Source: 9FT-COMBO-48-23 sp963754385
GTDB taxonomy: Bacteria > Chloroflexota > Dehalococcoidia > GIF9 > UBA5629
Length of the DNA: 64,000 bases
Assembly (NCBI GenBank): GCA_963754385.1
Contig: CAVWGE010000001.1
Span: 372,001 to 436,000 of the forward strand
Direction: 5' to 3'
The notes under the pieces are model-generated. The model was not told the DNA's origin and did not search any database. It worked only from the letters and a program-made list of their open reading frames with translations. Every line of letters begins with the position of its first letter. The stretch's first letter is position 1. Shown here one piece after another: positions 17,698 to 26,377 of this stretch. Position numbers and translations under genes: made by a program.

Positions 17698-18489
17698 TTA
17701 AGGCCGAATTAAAAAGTTGATGAAGTCATTACCCCAGAATAACGTTACCATGGCGGCTAAGGACAGGAAAGGACCGAAGGGTATGGCATCTTTTCGGCTT
17801 TTCAATTTGGATAGCAGCAGAATTGCAGCTGTTAAGCCACCGCTGATTATGGCTAAAAATATAGCTATAAAAACAAATGGGAAGCCGGTGACCAGACCTA
17901 TTAATGCCGCAAGCTTGACGTCTCCCCAACCCATGCCCCCGCGATAAAAGAGGGCTGGAAGAAGTAGCAGCACAAAGCCGATGCCGCCGCCGATAGCTGC
18001 ATCGACAATCCAAAGACGAAAGCCCGCGTTGGCAATTTCCCTCGGTTCAAAGCCGAATATAGAGCCCAGAGCGGCTATAACTATGGCAAAAACCATTGCC
18101 GGGTAAACTATCTTATTCGGCAGTATGTTGTGCTCAAGGTCAATGAGCAAAAGGACAATGAACACGCAGCAGTAGAAGGCAACTAGTGCCAGTTCCCAGT
18201 TAAGTCCATAATGCCAGTATAAGAAGGCAAATAAAATTGCTGTGCCTAATTCTACCCAGAACAGACGCAGAGGAATAGCTGCACCACAGTTGCGACAATG
18301 GCCTCTAAGCCAGAGATAGCTGAATATAGGGATATTATCTCTGGCGGGAATTTTGTACTGACATTCAGAGCAATGCGATGGCGGTGAAATAATCGACTTG
18401 CCTGCCGGCAGACGGTCAGCAACTACATTGATAAAGCTGCCCAACACAGCGCCGAGCAAGAAGAACAGAGCTAACCACAAAGCGGTCAT
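17698..18489 (-). CDS. pilD: Prepilin peptidase / N-methyltransferase (PilD, GspO)
   Basis: The 263-aa membrane protein shows the family order: first helix, GSFINVVADRLP, two CXXC pairs (CSEC, CRNC) in the cytoplasmic loop, DLEHNILPN with the first catalytic Asp, and GMGWGDVKLAAL with the second. About seven membrane helices follow. It cleaves and methylates prepilins such as those at 22776, 30152 and 30960, and so serves the pilus locus although separated from it by several kilobases. The frame opens with a TTG at 18495; the ATG at 18489 is preferred. TATAAT lies just upstream of this ATG, so the message may be nearly leaderless. Confidence 0.95.
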   Translation of the reverse strand: MTALWLALFFLLGAVLGSFINVVADRLPAGKSIISPPSHCSECQYKIPARDNIPIFSYLWLRGHCRNCGAAIPLRLFWVELGTAILFAFLYWHYGLNWELALVAFYCCVFIVLLLIDLEHNILPNKIVYPAMVFAIVIAALGSIFGFEPREIANAGFRLWIVDAAIGGGIGFVLLLLPALFYRGGMGWGDVKLAALIGLVTGFPFVFIAIFLAIISGGLTAAILLLSKLKSRKDAIPFGPFLSLAAMVTLFWGNDFINFLIRP

Positions 18490-18548
18490 TAGCAATATTA
18501 TACCCCACTCTGATAATTATTTGGTGTAGCCACATCAGAAAAGCAAAA

Positions 18549-18690
18549 GTCAAAAGTTAAAAATCAAAATGACATATAAAAAATGCAAAATTCATTACTG
18601 AGGTTTTCAGTCATGGAATTTGGGGTTTTGAATTCGTTTAGAGTTTAGAAATTCGGATTTAGGATTTCCTAATATGTGGTCATGAGGTTA
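18549..18690. repeat. AT-rich dispersed repeat, degenerate
   Basis: The gap between the peptidase and ThiF-like genes contains two pieces shared with other places in the window. The first (18555-18590) matches 19715-19756 closely (AAAGTTAAAAATCAAAATGACA). The second (18600-18685) matches the right half of the cores at 23450-23530 and 36085-36160 (GGGTTTTGAATT, GTTTAGAGTTTAGAAATT, GATTTAGGATTTCCTAATATGT). It looks like an eroded copy of the MITE-like core. No gene is seen here. Confidence 0.6.
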
Positions 18691-18719
18691 TAGAACTTCA
18701 CAACGATCGATGGCATTTT

Positions 18720-19586
18720 TTAATGCCTGCTCAGTTCGATTTTGTCGGCGATACCTTCCATAGCGTCCAGTATGAGAAGATGGTTACGAATTGGTTTCCC
18801 GACTCCTGTAATAATCTTGACTATTTCCTGGGCCTGCCATGCGGCAATCATTGCCGGTGTAGCTGATGGGTTGCCGATTTTCACTTCTATGCCCTGCTCA
18901 GGAAGGCTGTCAGAGTGACCATAAATGCAAGACAGCCCTGCATCTTCCGGAAAGATGCTCATTAGCTGTCCGATGAAGCCGGCAATCGTTCCGTAGACAT
19001 AGGGAATCCCTAAATCCCGGCAAGCTTTCTCAACTGCAAAACGTGATGACAAATTATCCAGTCCATCAGCCACTACCTCGGCATCCTTGAGTAGCCTATG
19101 AGCATTCTCCTTGGTTAGTCTTTTTAAAGATGTCGTAACTTTGACTGCTGAGTTTATGTCCTTAACTCTTTTTGCCGCCGCGGTGGCCTTGTAGTCGCCC
19201 AGGTTCTTTTCTGTGGACATAAGTTGCCTGTTTAAATTCTGTTCGGCAAAACGGTCGTTATCAATAATGATAATATGCCCTATCCCTTGCCTGGCCAGTA
19301 GTTCTATTATAGTGCTGCCTAACCCACCTGCCCCCACTACAGCCACAGTTGACTGCAATAACTTTATCTGTCCGTCCAGGCCAATTGTGCCTGTATTACG
19401 GATATAACGCCAGGGGGTGATGCCCTGCTTTAAGGCGGCTATTTCTACCTCTCTAGTTGGGATTATCTGCACTTGAGCAATAGAATTCACAGCTTTCAGG
19501 TTGATGACAGTATATTTCTCGCCATCCGGGGCGACATATATCTCTGTAGATTCTGCGATATGCTGAATAATATCCTTGCCTCTCAT
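18720..19586 (-). CDS. ThiF/MoeB/HesA family adenylyltransferase (E1-like)
   Basis: The protein has the nucleotide motif VAVVGAGGLGSTII (about residues 79-92), DNDRFAEQNLNRQ, and DGLDNLSSRFAVEKAC, all usual for ThiF-type enzymes that adenylate the C-terminus of a sulfur-carrier protein (MoaD, ThiS). An extra 70-residue N-terminal part precedes the Rossmann core. The CXXC zinc pairs of MoeB are not visible, so I do not name it moeB. The ATG at 19586 is chosen over a TTG at 19619; neither has a good ribosome site. Two molybdenum/tungsten enzymes in the window make a pterin-cofactor role attractive, but this is inference. Confidence 0.85.
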   Translation of the reverse strand: MRGKDIIQHIAESTEIYVAPDGEKYTVINLKAVNSIAQVQIIPTREVEIAALKQGITPWRYIRNTGTIGLDGQIKLLQSTVAVVGAGGLGSTIIELLARQGIGHIIIIDNDRFAEQNLNRQLMSTEKNLGDYKATAAAKRVKDINSAVKVTTSLKRLTKENAHRLLKDAEVVADGLDNLSSRFAVEKACRDLGIPYVYGTIAGFIGQLMSIFPEDAGLSCIYGHSDSLPEQGIEVKIGNPSATPAMIAAWQAQEIVKIITGVGKPIRNHLLILDAMEGIADKIELSRH

Positions 19587-19714
19587 GCCGCTTTTTCCGA
19601 AGGTATCTCTACTGCTCAAGTTATTTTGTTACGTTCAGCCGGAGACCTTTAGGTATGGTATGGCAATATGATAGCAAAACGGGGCGAATTTGGCATCAAA
19701 GGCGAACTTAAATC

Positions 19715-19817
19715 GAAAGTTAAAAATCAAAATGACAGATGAAAATGTAAAAATTCGTTTTTTCCTCCTGTCATTCTGCTTTTCCCCTTCTGTCATTCTG
19801 AGCGAAGCGAAGAATCT
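19715..19817. repeat. Dispersed repeats: AT-rich piece plus GTCATTCTGAGCGAAG element
   Basis: 19715-19756 repeats the sequence at 18555-18590. At 19791-19817 lies TGTCATTCTGAGCGAAGCGA..., which recurs at 24734-24760 and 30787-30813 with two or three changes. This is a common short intergenic repeat of many environmental bacteria. The 320-bp gap holds no gene that I can see. Confidence 0.7.
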
Positions 19818-19909
19818 GGGCACGACCTTAAAATGTCGGTACTGTGCCAAATGACGGTAGGGGAGTAGTTTACATAATGTTAAATAGCTAAAGACTGATG
19901 GTGGGATGC

Positions 19910-22423
19910 TTATTTTGTATTGCCTACCAATCGGTCAAATGCAGGGAGCAATATGTCTCTCTCCGGACTCTGGGCTAACTTGGCTCGCCATTCAGCAGCC
20001 ACGCCGGGGAGAGCTTTTTTGAAAGATGGGCTTATAGTGGAGAGCCTTAAAATGGCGCGGAAAAGGTGTCCAGCATCGCTATCCGGCACCCACAGCATAG
20101 CACTGTTGAATTCGTCGAGGCTCTTATCAACATTGTTACTGAACAAGCTGGTGACCCCGAGCATGGCATGGGCAGTCCAATCGTCAGGCGATTCCTGTGT
20201 GTAGATTTCCAAAGAATCTCTTAGCGGGTTTACCATGTCGTAAACAGCAAGATCAAGGCACAGGTCAATGAAGTAATCGAGATTGGCAGGGTTGTCCTGT
20301 ATCGGCGCGGTAATCTTAAGCACAGCTTCGTCATGTTTTCCTTCCTTGGCTAGAAGAAGGCCGGAGAGGAATGAGGTCTCTGCCCAATCAGGGTCAATAG
20401 ATGCCGCATAGTCAAGCTTTGTTTGCGCCTGGCTGAAGTCTCCTTTGATGATTAGGGCCAGCGACCACATATTCAATATAACGGCGTTACGAGGGATTAG
20501 CTGCGAAGCTTTGTCATACAGGGACAGAGCCATGGGCCATTTATCTACAGCCCCCTCATTTGCCCAATAGGTGTAGACATTGGCCAGAACATAATATCGG
20601 AAGAAAATATAAGGCTCCAGCTCTCGTGCTTTCTCGTAGGCATTGGTTGCCAGAGTCAAGCTCTCTGTCTTTAGAGTCTCTTCCTTTACACTGAGAGCCA
20701 CAGAGGAAGCATACGAACCCAGGCAATGCCAATAGGTGGCTTCTCCCGGGGCCATTCTTACTGCCTTGTCAAAGGCCAGTATAGCCTGTTCACTGCCATT
20801 TGATTGAAGATTTAGTCCCTTTTGTAAGTACATATCGGCCAGGAACGGCTTGACAGTGATGCCGGCCCCGATAAGTATGAGCAGTAGGGCACAGCCCGCA
20901 GATACATAGCGCCTGATTTTGTCGACATAAGATTTCTGGCCGCTATCAAGCTGAGTTAAATCCGCTACCGTAGTCTGTTCAGGCTCATGGCTCGTGGTCA
21001 GCCTGCCGAGCACGGGAACAAAGCTCAGTGTGAGCCAGAACACAAGCTCAGTTGATATTGTAGACGGGTTGAAAAAGATGTCAGCCATGTATTGAACCAT
21101 GCCAGCCGCCATGGCGATTAAGAGCAGTTTATAAATGTCTGCCGTTGGCCGGCGTAGATAGCGAAAACAAAAGTAGAAGAAGACAGCCAAAATTGATAGA
21201 AAGCTCATTAAACCGAGCAAGCCCATTGTGGTGGCCAAGTATAGATAATGGTTATGCGGCCGCGTCAGTGGAATGAATAGAAGACTGTGATTCTCCTCCA
21301 TTTCCATTTTTTCCGGGAAGAAAAGCTGGAAGGTGACGATGAACGTCTCCGGGCCGTAGCCGATAACCTTTCGCAGAGAGTGCAACCTGTCGTTGGAAAA
21401 TGGGACTTCCGGTGACTTTATGACTATATTGATGGCGCTCTGCCAGTACTGGGCTCTCCAATCAAGGGTTTTAAGTCCCAGGTCCTCGGCATTCAGGGAT
21501 AATTCCGAACTCGAGGCTTCCGGGGCTTTGACATTGGTACCTGGAAATAGTATCGGCGACAAAAGCAACGCTGCCATTATTCCTAAGACGAGCAGAGATG
21601 CCGCACCGAAGCTAAGCAGAAGCTTTTTCCGCTTAACTATGCCCAGCAGTGTTATAAAGATAACGGGAGCTATAATGTACAAAAGTATAGTGATGGAATA
21701 TTGTGCCAGCCACAGACACCAGAGTTGCAGGGCCAGCAGAATGACCAAGCCGATTAGTATTCTAGTGTTGTTTCCCTCTTTTCTCTTGCTCCACGAATGT
21801 ACTATAAGAGCCAGGTTAAATGGAATGACCATAGCCAGGAAACCGCTGAGGGAGAGAGCGTTACCGGTGGTGGAGAACACTCTCTCACCATGTGCGCTGT
21901 AGAACAGCTTGTAAAGAGCATCGGGGAAGAAGTGCTGCAGGATGCCTAAATACGATACTATACCTGAAGATGCTAACAGTACGTAGATGGCTCTAAATAG
22001 CTGTGCTTTCGTACGGAGCTGCTGAGCCAGGATAAGGAAAAAGAGTATCCAGCATACTAGGGTGAGCAACCCCGCCTTCCTGAAGTAGCTTCCCCAGAAG
22101 CTTATAGCCGGGGTTATGGAAGCAGCGGTGGCCAGGACTGCCACCAAACCAAATACCAGTATGGTGAGGTGTAGTGGAGAGGTGAGTATGCCTCGCCATT
22201 TTAGCTCCTTGTGACCGGCACGGCTGAGAATCCAGTCAGCCACCCAGAATGCCAGCATTGCCATAGCCAGGAATTGAAGCAGCAAGGTTTTGTTCAAATA
22301 GAAAGCCTGGTGGCTTAGAGGGTTGAAAAAGAGAGGGACTAGAAAGATGACCGCCAGCCATGTTATCTCCAGCGCCCGTTTGTAGATGCTGGCTCCGGTA
22401 TCGTGGTTTTCCATTGGTGCCAT
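19910..22423 (-). CDS. O-antigen ligase (Wzy_C)/TPR polytopic membrane protein
   Basis: The 837-aa protein has about a dozen hydrophobic segments in its first 500 residues, a Wzy_C-type region (RKVIGYGPETFIVTFQLFFP, then RPHNHYLYLATTMGLLG, with the conserved His in an extracytoplasmic loop), and a C-terminal half of tetratricopeptide-like repeats (DKAVRMAPGEATYWH, YDKASQLIPRNAVILN, DYAASIDPDWAETSF). The fusion is typical of WaaL/Wzy relatives and of O-linked pilin glycosyltransferases. GGAAAGG precedes the ATG at 22423. It diverges from the pilin gene, so glycosylating pilin or joining polysaccharide to a carrier is plausible, but no acceptor is shown. Confidence 0.85.
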   Translation of the reverse strand: MAPMENHDTGASIYKRALEITWLAVIFLVPLFFNPLSHQAFYLNKTLLLQFLAMAMLAFWVADWILSRAGHKELKWRGILTSPLHLTILVFGLVAVLATAASITPAISFWGSYFRKAGLLTLVCWILFFLILAQQLRTKAQLFRAIYVLLASSGIVSYLGILQHFFPDALYKLFYSAHGERVFSTTGNALSLSGFLAMVIPFNLALIVHSWSKRKEGNNTRILIGLVILLALQLWCLWLAQYSITILLYIIAPVIFITLLGIVKRKKLLLSFGAASLLVLGIMAALLLSPILFPGTNVKAPEASSSELSLNAEDLGLKTLDWRAQYWQSAINIVIKSPEVPFSNDRLHSLRKVIGYGPETFIVTFQLFFPEKMEMEENHSLLFIPLTRPHNHYLYLATTMGLLGLMSFLSILAVFFYFCFRYLRRPTADIYKLLLIAMAAGMVQYMADIFFNPSTISTELVFWLTLSFVPVLGRLTTSHEPEQTTVADLTQLDSGQKSYVDKIRRYVSAGCALLLILIGAGITVKPFLADMYLQKGLNLQSNGSEQAILAFDKAVRMAPGEATYWHCLGSYASSVALSVKEETLKTESLTLATNAYEKARELEPYIFFRYYVLANVYTYWANEGAVDKWPMALSLYDKASQLIPRNAVILNMWSLALIIKGDFSQAQTKLDYAASIDPDWAETSFLSGLLLAKEGKHDEAVLKITAPIQDNPANLDYFIDLCLDLAVYDMVNPLRDSLEIYTQESPDDWTAHAMLGVTSLFSNNVDKSLDEFNSAMLWVPDSDAGHLFRAILRLSTISPSFKKALPGVAAEWRAKLAQSPERDILLPAFDRLVGNTK

Positions 22424-22466
22424 TATAGACCTTTCCGGCAGTGCATGTCAGCCGCGCTAAGACCAA

Positions 22467-22504
22467 ACATGTAGCCACGAGGTTTTAACCTCGTGGCTAC
22501 ATGT
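22467..22504. repeat. Single-hairpin palindromic repeat (ATGTAGCC family)
   Basis: A 38-bp near-perfect palindrome, 18-bp stem, ends ACATGTAGCC/GGCTACATGT and inner CACGAGG/CCTCGTG. It is in the gap upstream of the ligase gene. Other family members lie at 23306, 27533, 27679, 30714, 35939, 36157 and 62546. Confidence 0.9.
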
Positions 22505-22514
22505 TATAATATTT

Positions 22515-22613
22515 CTCCCTCCCCTGGCGGGAGGGAGTTAGAGGGAGGGGGAATGAGAATGTTTCACCCTCACCCTCTCCCCTTAGCAAGGGGAGAGGGA
22601 TAGAGGGTGAGGG
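22515..22613. repeat. Purine/pyrimidine-rich inverted repeat pair (CTCCCTCCC / CACCCTCACC)
   Basis: Two hairpin-forming pieces: CTCCCTCCCC...GGGAGGGAG, and CACCCTCACCCTCTCCCC...GGGGAGAGGG. Related arrays are at 24764-24849 and 31413-31504, in the opposite order and orientation. They sit between genes only. Confidence 0.8.
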
Positions 22614-22681
22614 ATTACTAAATTAACCAACTAGTACTAATTTCCTAGCTTTAGGGGGTACCAAATGGCTACTTTTTTGTA

Positions 22682-22710
22682 TTGACGCCTTAATACGAGT
22701 GATGTAATAT
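22682..22710 (+). promoter_or_regulatory. Strong sigma-70-like promoter of the pilin gene
   Basis: TTGACG (22682-22687) and TAATAT (22705-22710) are spaced 17 bp apart, upstream of the pilin ATG at 22776. Transcription would begin near 22717, giving a leader of about 60 nt with an AAGGAGG ribosome site at 22760-22766. Confidence 0.7.
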
Positions 22711-22775
22711 AAAGCTGCTAAAGTTAGCAAATAGTAACGAAAGTGTGCAAATAGCAAGAAAGGAGGTAAAACATA

Positions 22776-23144
22776 ATGCGAAAGCTAATGAGAACATTAC
22801 GCAAGTCGTTCAGGTATGGAGAGGCGGGCTTCACCCTCATCGAGCTGCTGGTGGTTGTCGGCATCCTGGCGGCTCTGGCTGGCGTGGTCACCCTGGCTGT
22901 TACCCAGTTTATGGGCCGTGGCAAATGTGAAGCTTGCAAGACCGAGGTCCACCAATGTCAGACCGCCGTCGCGGCGTGGATGGTGGATAACAGCGGTACT
23001 CCCCTAACCCCTTGTAGCGCGTATCAAGCTGCTGGTCTCTTGTTAACTCCGATGAAGTACGGTGGTGCTTGGGCCGTTGACACTAGTGGAAGGGTTAACC
23101 CCGGCTCAACCTGCACCAATATTGCTAATTGTGTTTATCCCTGA
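22776..23144 (+). CDS. Type IV major pilin-like protein
   Basis: The 122-aa protein has the prepilin signature: a short basic leader ending in G, then FTLIELLVVVGILAALAGVV, with cleavage expected between Gly19 and Phe20 and Glu at position +5. The mature protein is about 100 residues, with a helix followed by a small Cys-containing globular part (six or more Cys, including a C-terminal one near ...IANCVYP), suggesting disulfides. It has its own strong promoter, ribosome site and terminator and is divergent from the pilus assembly genes. That fits the abundant major subunit, though a geopilin-like minor role cannot be excluded. Confidence 0.93.
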   Translation: MRKLMRTLRKSFRYGEAGFTLIELLVVVGILAALAGVVTLAVTQFMGRGKCEACKTEVHQCQTAVAAWMVDNSGTPLTPCSAYQAAGLLLTPMKYGGAWAVDTSGRVNPGSTCTNIANCVYP

Positions 23145-23226
23145 GTAGAGGGTGGGGGTAAAATCTGGGGCAAGATTTGTCTATACACGGTATGAGGTTT
23201 TAGCTTGAGCGCCTCCTAAGGAGGAA

Positions 23227-23260
23227 AATAAGGCAGACTTTGAAGGTTTGCCTTATTTCT
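23227..23260 (+). terminator. Intrinsic terminator after the pilin gene
   Basis: Nine-base-pair stem AATAAGGCA/TGCCTTATT (23227-23235 with 23249-23257), followed by TCTTT. It lies about 80 bp past the pilin stop. Confidence 0.7.
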
Positions 23261-23305
23261 TTGGGGGATTGCTTCGGGGTTTTACCCCACCCAAATCAAT
23301 TAACA

Positions 23306-23555
23306 ACATGTAGCCACGAGGTTTTAACCTCGTGACCCCGACCTTAAAAGGTCGGGGCTACATTGGTTGTAATGTGGACAACCTCATGGGGAAATCCTAA
23401 ACTCTAAACCCTAAACAATATCGAAATTCGAATTCTCCAAATCCAAAAAGAGTTTCGGTCATTGGTATTTTGGGTTTTGAATTTGTTTAGAGTTTAGAAA
23501 TTAGGATTTAGGATTTTCCTAATATGTAGTGGTGGGGCTTTAGCCTCGCCCAACC
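23306..23555. repeat. Composite MITE-like element, copy 1 (double hairpin plus AT-rich core)
   Basis: The left end (23306-23363) is a double-hairpin unit: ATGTAGC, hairpin CACGAGG/CCTCGTG, hairpin CCCCGACC/GGTCGGGG, then GCTACAT. An AT-rich core follows (23395-23520) in which TAAACTCTAAACCCTAAA on the left is roughly inverted by GTTTAGAGTTTAGAAATTAGG on the right. The right end (23524-23555) is a degenerate hairpin unit that runs into the 3' end of pilT. The copy at 35939-36214 is the same element with both ends intact. Confidence 0.8.
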
Positions 23556-24679
23556 CCCAGAGCCCCAGGCAAGTCTGAAGAGCGACGGCCACGTTTCTTG
23601 AGAGTGGTTCCTTTTACGGTGACTTTGCCAGCGAGTTTTTCCACTTCCTCGGTATCGTGGCAGTTCTCCATGACCGTTGGCCAGTCGATTATACCCTTTA
23701 TGTAGAGGGAGGCCAGGTCATCGTCCAGGGTGCGCATGCCTAAATCGCCATGGGTGCGGATGGTGTTAGGCAAAAGATACGGCTTGCCATCGCGAATCAA
23801 ATTTTTCACCGCTGCGTTAGCCAGCATTATCTCTACCGCGGCTATCCTGCCGCCTTTGATTCGGGGCACCAGTGTCTGACATAGTACCCCCACGAGCACT
23901 GAAGCTAGCCTTGCCTGAGCCATGGGCCTTTCGTGGGGTGGGAAGAGGTCGATTATCCTTTCTATTGATTGAGCGGCGCTGGGGGCATGACCGGTGGACA
24001 GAACCAGGTGCCCGGTCTCAGCCACCGTAACCACAGTAGCCGCCGTCTCCAAGTCTCTCATCTCCCCGATCAAGATAACATCTGGGTCTTGCCTGAGCAC
24101 GTATTTCAGGGCGCTGACGTAGGAGTAGGCATCTACTGACAACTCACGCTGTGATACGGCACACTTGAGGCTAGGGTGCTTATACTCTATGGGGTCTTCG
24201 ATTGTAATCACATAACGGTAATCTGTCTGATTTAAATGTTGAATCATAGTTGCCAGGGTGGTGGTCTTGCCTGAACCGGTGGGGCCGGTGACTATAATCA
24301 ACCCTCTGCCCCTGGCAATCAAGTCTTTGCATATCTGGGGCAAACCCAGCTCATCTATGGTCGGTATTTTTGGCGGCAGCAGCCGGATAGCCAGGCTGAT
24401 AGCTCCCTGCTGCTGGCAGGCATTGCATCTCAAGCGGCTGCCATCGGGCATAGAGGAGCCGAAGTCCAGCTCTAGTTCCTGGCTGAAAGTTTTTCTTTGT
24501 TGCGGTGTAGTTATCTGTGCGAAGAGCTGGTTTATATCCTCGGCAGTGAGCTTTGGGGCGCTGCTGTCTAGTAGTTGTAATCTGCCGTCAATGCGTAGCA
24601 AAGGTGAAGAGGAGACTATCAGGTGTAAGTCTGAGGCAAGTCTGGCCTCAGCCTGGCGAAGCAGGTCCAGAATTTCCAT
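23540..24679 (-). CDS. pilT: Type IV pilus retraction ATPase PilT
   Basis: The 379-aa AAA-type motor has Walker A TGPTGSGKTTT (about residues 131-141), the Asp box ITIEDPIEYKH, Walker B DPDVILIGEMRD and the His box TGHLVLSTGHA, and a C-terminal region that ends early. It powers pilus retraction (twitching). AAGGAG precedes the ATG at 24679. The last few codons (GVGRG and stop) overlap the degenerate end of a palindromic element, so the C-terminus may have been replaced by the insertion. It lies downstream of the pilO/pilM-N genes, separated by about 290 bp of repeats. PilT-like ATPases with AIRLLP motifs fit better than PilB. Confidence 0.94.
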   Translation of the reverse strand: MEILDLLRQAEARLASDLHLIVSSSPLLRIDGRLQLLDSSAPKLTAEDINQLFAQITTPQQRKTFSQELELDFGSSMPDGSRLRCNACQQQGAISLAIRLLPPKIPTIDELGLPQICKDLIARGRGLIIVTGPTGSGKTTTLATMIQHLNQTDYRYVITIEDPIEYKHPSLKCAVSQRELSVDAYSYVSALKYVLRQDPDVILIGEMRDLETAATVVTVAETGHLVLSTGHAPSAAQSIERIIDLFPPHERPMAQARLASVLVGVLCQTLVPRIKGGRIAAVEIMLANAAVKNLIRDGKPYLLPNTIRTHGDLGMRTLDDDLASLYIKGIIDWPTVMENCHDTEEVEKLAGKVTVKGTTLKKRGRRSSDLPGALGVGRG

Positions 24680-24733
24680 TTTGACTATGTCTCCTTGCGA
24701 TAAGATATTCCCGTGTCATTCTTTTTATTCACT

Positions 24734-24849
24734 TGTCATTCTGAGCGTAGCTAAGAATCCCATTCCTCCCTTGATGGGAGAGGACATGGTGAGGGTGAAA
24801 TACTTGTTAATCCCCCTCCCTCTAACTCCCTCCCGCCAGGGGAGGGAGT
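24734..24849. repeat. Dispersed repeats: GTCATTCTGAGCG element and CCCTCC array
   Basis: 24734-24760 is a copy of the GTCATTCTGAGCG...AAGAATC element. 24764-24849 is a copy of the CTCCCTTGATGGGAG / CCCTCCCTCTAACTCCCTCCC array seen at 31413 and, inverted, at 22515. A further inverted TCAGGATGACAG/CAGAATGACAG follows at about 24900-24935. No gene lies between pilT and the pilM-pilN gene. Confidence 0.8.
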
Positions 24850-24965
24850 TGAATAAGCGGAGTTTATCCTAAGCCAGATCCTTCGGTCGCCTTGCTCCCT
24901 CAGGATGACAGAAGAGCGGTTCCTCAGAATGACAGAAGGCAGGAGGTTTGCGGCATTGAACATTG

Positions 24966-26360
24966 CTATTTCAGTGTCAGGCTAAACTGCCACTCGTTGA
25001 ATTCTGTCTCATTCATATTTGATATTAATACTTCGGAGAACTGGCCGGAGTCTGTCAAGTCGCGGACATAGTTCACAATTGTCGTATCATCGGGAGCCGT
25101 GCCACTTATGGTCAGGCTCTGGCTATAGCTGATTGACGTTAGCTTGACAATGCCCGGCAACAGGCTGGTTACCTTGCTTAAATCGCCATTAACCTTTAGC
25201 CGCTGTGCCCTGGCGCTATCCAGCGGCGGCTTAAAGGCATCGCGCGCCTTCTTGGCTTCATCAACTTCTGTCTGCAACTGCTGAAGTGCTGCCTCAGTTC
25301 CTTGCCGAATCTGAACTTGGGTCTGGGCGCTATTGACCTTCGCCTGCAAGAGCTGGGTCTGTCTGACCGCCTGCAGGGTTGATATACCTAGTAGGAGAAG
25401 AACGGCGATGGCTATGGGGATAAACGCCCAGGAAACGATTTGTATGATGGGTATGGGTTTGGGCAGATAAGCTTCTGGCGTGACATTTATGTTGACCCGC
25501 GTCTGACTGATATCAGCGCGCATAAGCTTAAGAGCCAGGCCGATGTTCGTTGCATATTCACTGGTGTTCAAGCTGTCGGTGTAAGACAGCAATTGAGGCA
25601 GTGGCTTGACCTGATATTCTAGTGTCCCTGCCAAGGTGTCCCCCAGCTCACCGCTAACAAAAGCGGCTGTGTGTTGAGTGATGGGATTTTCCGTATGGCT
25701 TGAATTATGGAAGGCAACGGTCTTTTCCAGTTCCTCCTTTACCTCGGATATTTTATCAGGTACGGACGCAGCACTGGCCGGGAAGGGCAGGCTGCGGAGC
25801 AATTCGGGTACGCCATCAATCATAACTACGAGATCAAAGCCAACCGGCTGGACATTTATTATTATGGCATCCTTCTCATCAGCCACCCTGGCGAGGGCTA
25901 GAGGTTTAACGTCCATGGCTTCAGGCTTGAGCCCTGCCTGGTTCAATGTGTCCAACATGGCATCAACCGTATTGCGTGGCAAGCCGACGATACACATGGC
26001 GGTCTCTATATCTGAGATGGATATTGCCTGCCATGAGGTATAAAGCTCGTTCAGTGGCACCGGCATTACCCTCTCCATTTCCTGCCTGACGGCTTCGTCC
26101 AGCAATCCCTTGGGCAACTGGGGGAGGTTGACGACGCGGTATATGGAATGTATGCCGCTGATGCTGACCACAACCTTTTTTTCGTTGATGCCATGGGCTG
26201 ACAGAAGCTCGGTAAGGCGCTGGCTAACCGTAGCCGTATCAATGACGACGCCGTCACGGACCAAACCTGGCTCTAATGGCAAGCTGGCTACCGCTTCTAC
26301 CTGCTTCCCTTTAACCACCAGCATTTTTATAGAGGTGTCTTCAATGTCTAAAGTTACCAT
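24966..26360 (-). CDS. Fused PilM-PilN type IV pilus alignment protein
   Basis: Residues 1 to about 290 look like PilM, the actin-like cytoplasmic ATPase (VTLDIEDTSIKMLVVKG start; DAIIINVQPVGFDLVVMIDGVP as the second phosphate-loop region). A proline-rich LPKPIPIIQ linker is followed by one membrane helix (about 305-328), a coiled coil (330-375) and a PilN-like periplasmic domain (LSKVTSLLPGIVKLTSISY...). In most bacteria PilM and PilN are separate, and PilN's conserved N-terminal peptide docks into PilM; here the connection is covalent. It follows pilO by 17 bp. Family assignment from pattern, not from search. Confidence 0.85.
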   Translation of the reverse strand: MVTLDIEDTSIKMLVVKGKQVEAVASLPLEPGLVRDGVVIDTATVSQRLTELLSAHGINEKKVVVSISGIHSIYRVVNLPQLPKGLLDEAVRQEMERVMPVPLNELYTSWQAISISDIETAMCIVGLPRNTVDAMLDTLNQAGLKPEAMDVKPLALARVADEKDAIIINVQPVGFDLVVMIDGVPELLRSLPFPASAASVPDKISEVKEELEKTVAFHNSSHTENPITQHTAAFVSGELGDTLAGTLEYQVKPLPQLLSYTDSLNTSEYATNIGLALKLMRADISQTRVNINVTPEAYLPKPIPIIQIVSWAFIPIAIAVLLLLGISTLQAVRQTQLLQAKVNSAQTQVQIRQGTEAALQQLQTEVDEAKKARDAFKPPLDSARAQRLKVNGDLSKVTSLLPGIVKLTSISYSQSLTISGTAPDDTTIVNYVRDLTDSGQFSEVLISNMNETEFNEWQFSLTLK

Positions 26361-26377
26361 AGCTACTATTTACTACC

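Noticed and set aside
18720..19586. Naming the ThiF-like gene moeB
   Set aside because: No CXXC zinc pairs are visible and no moaD or thiS lies nearby, so only the family can be stated.
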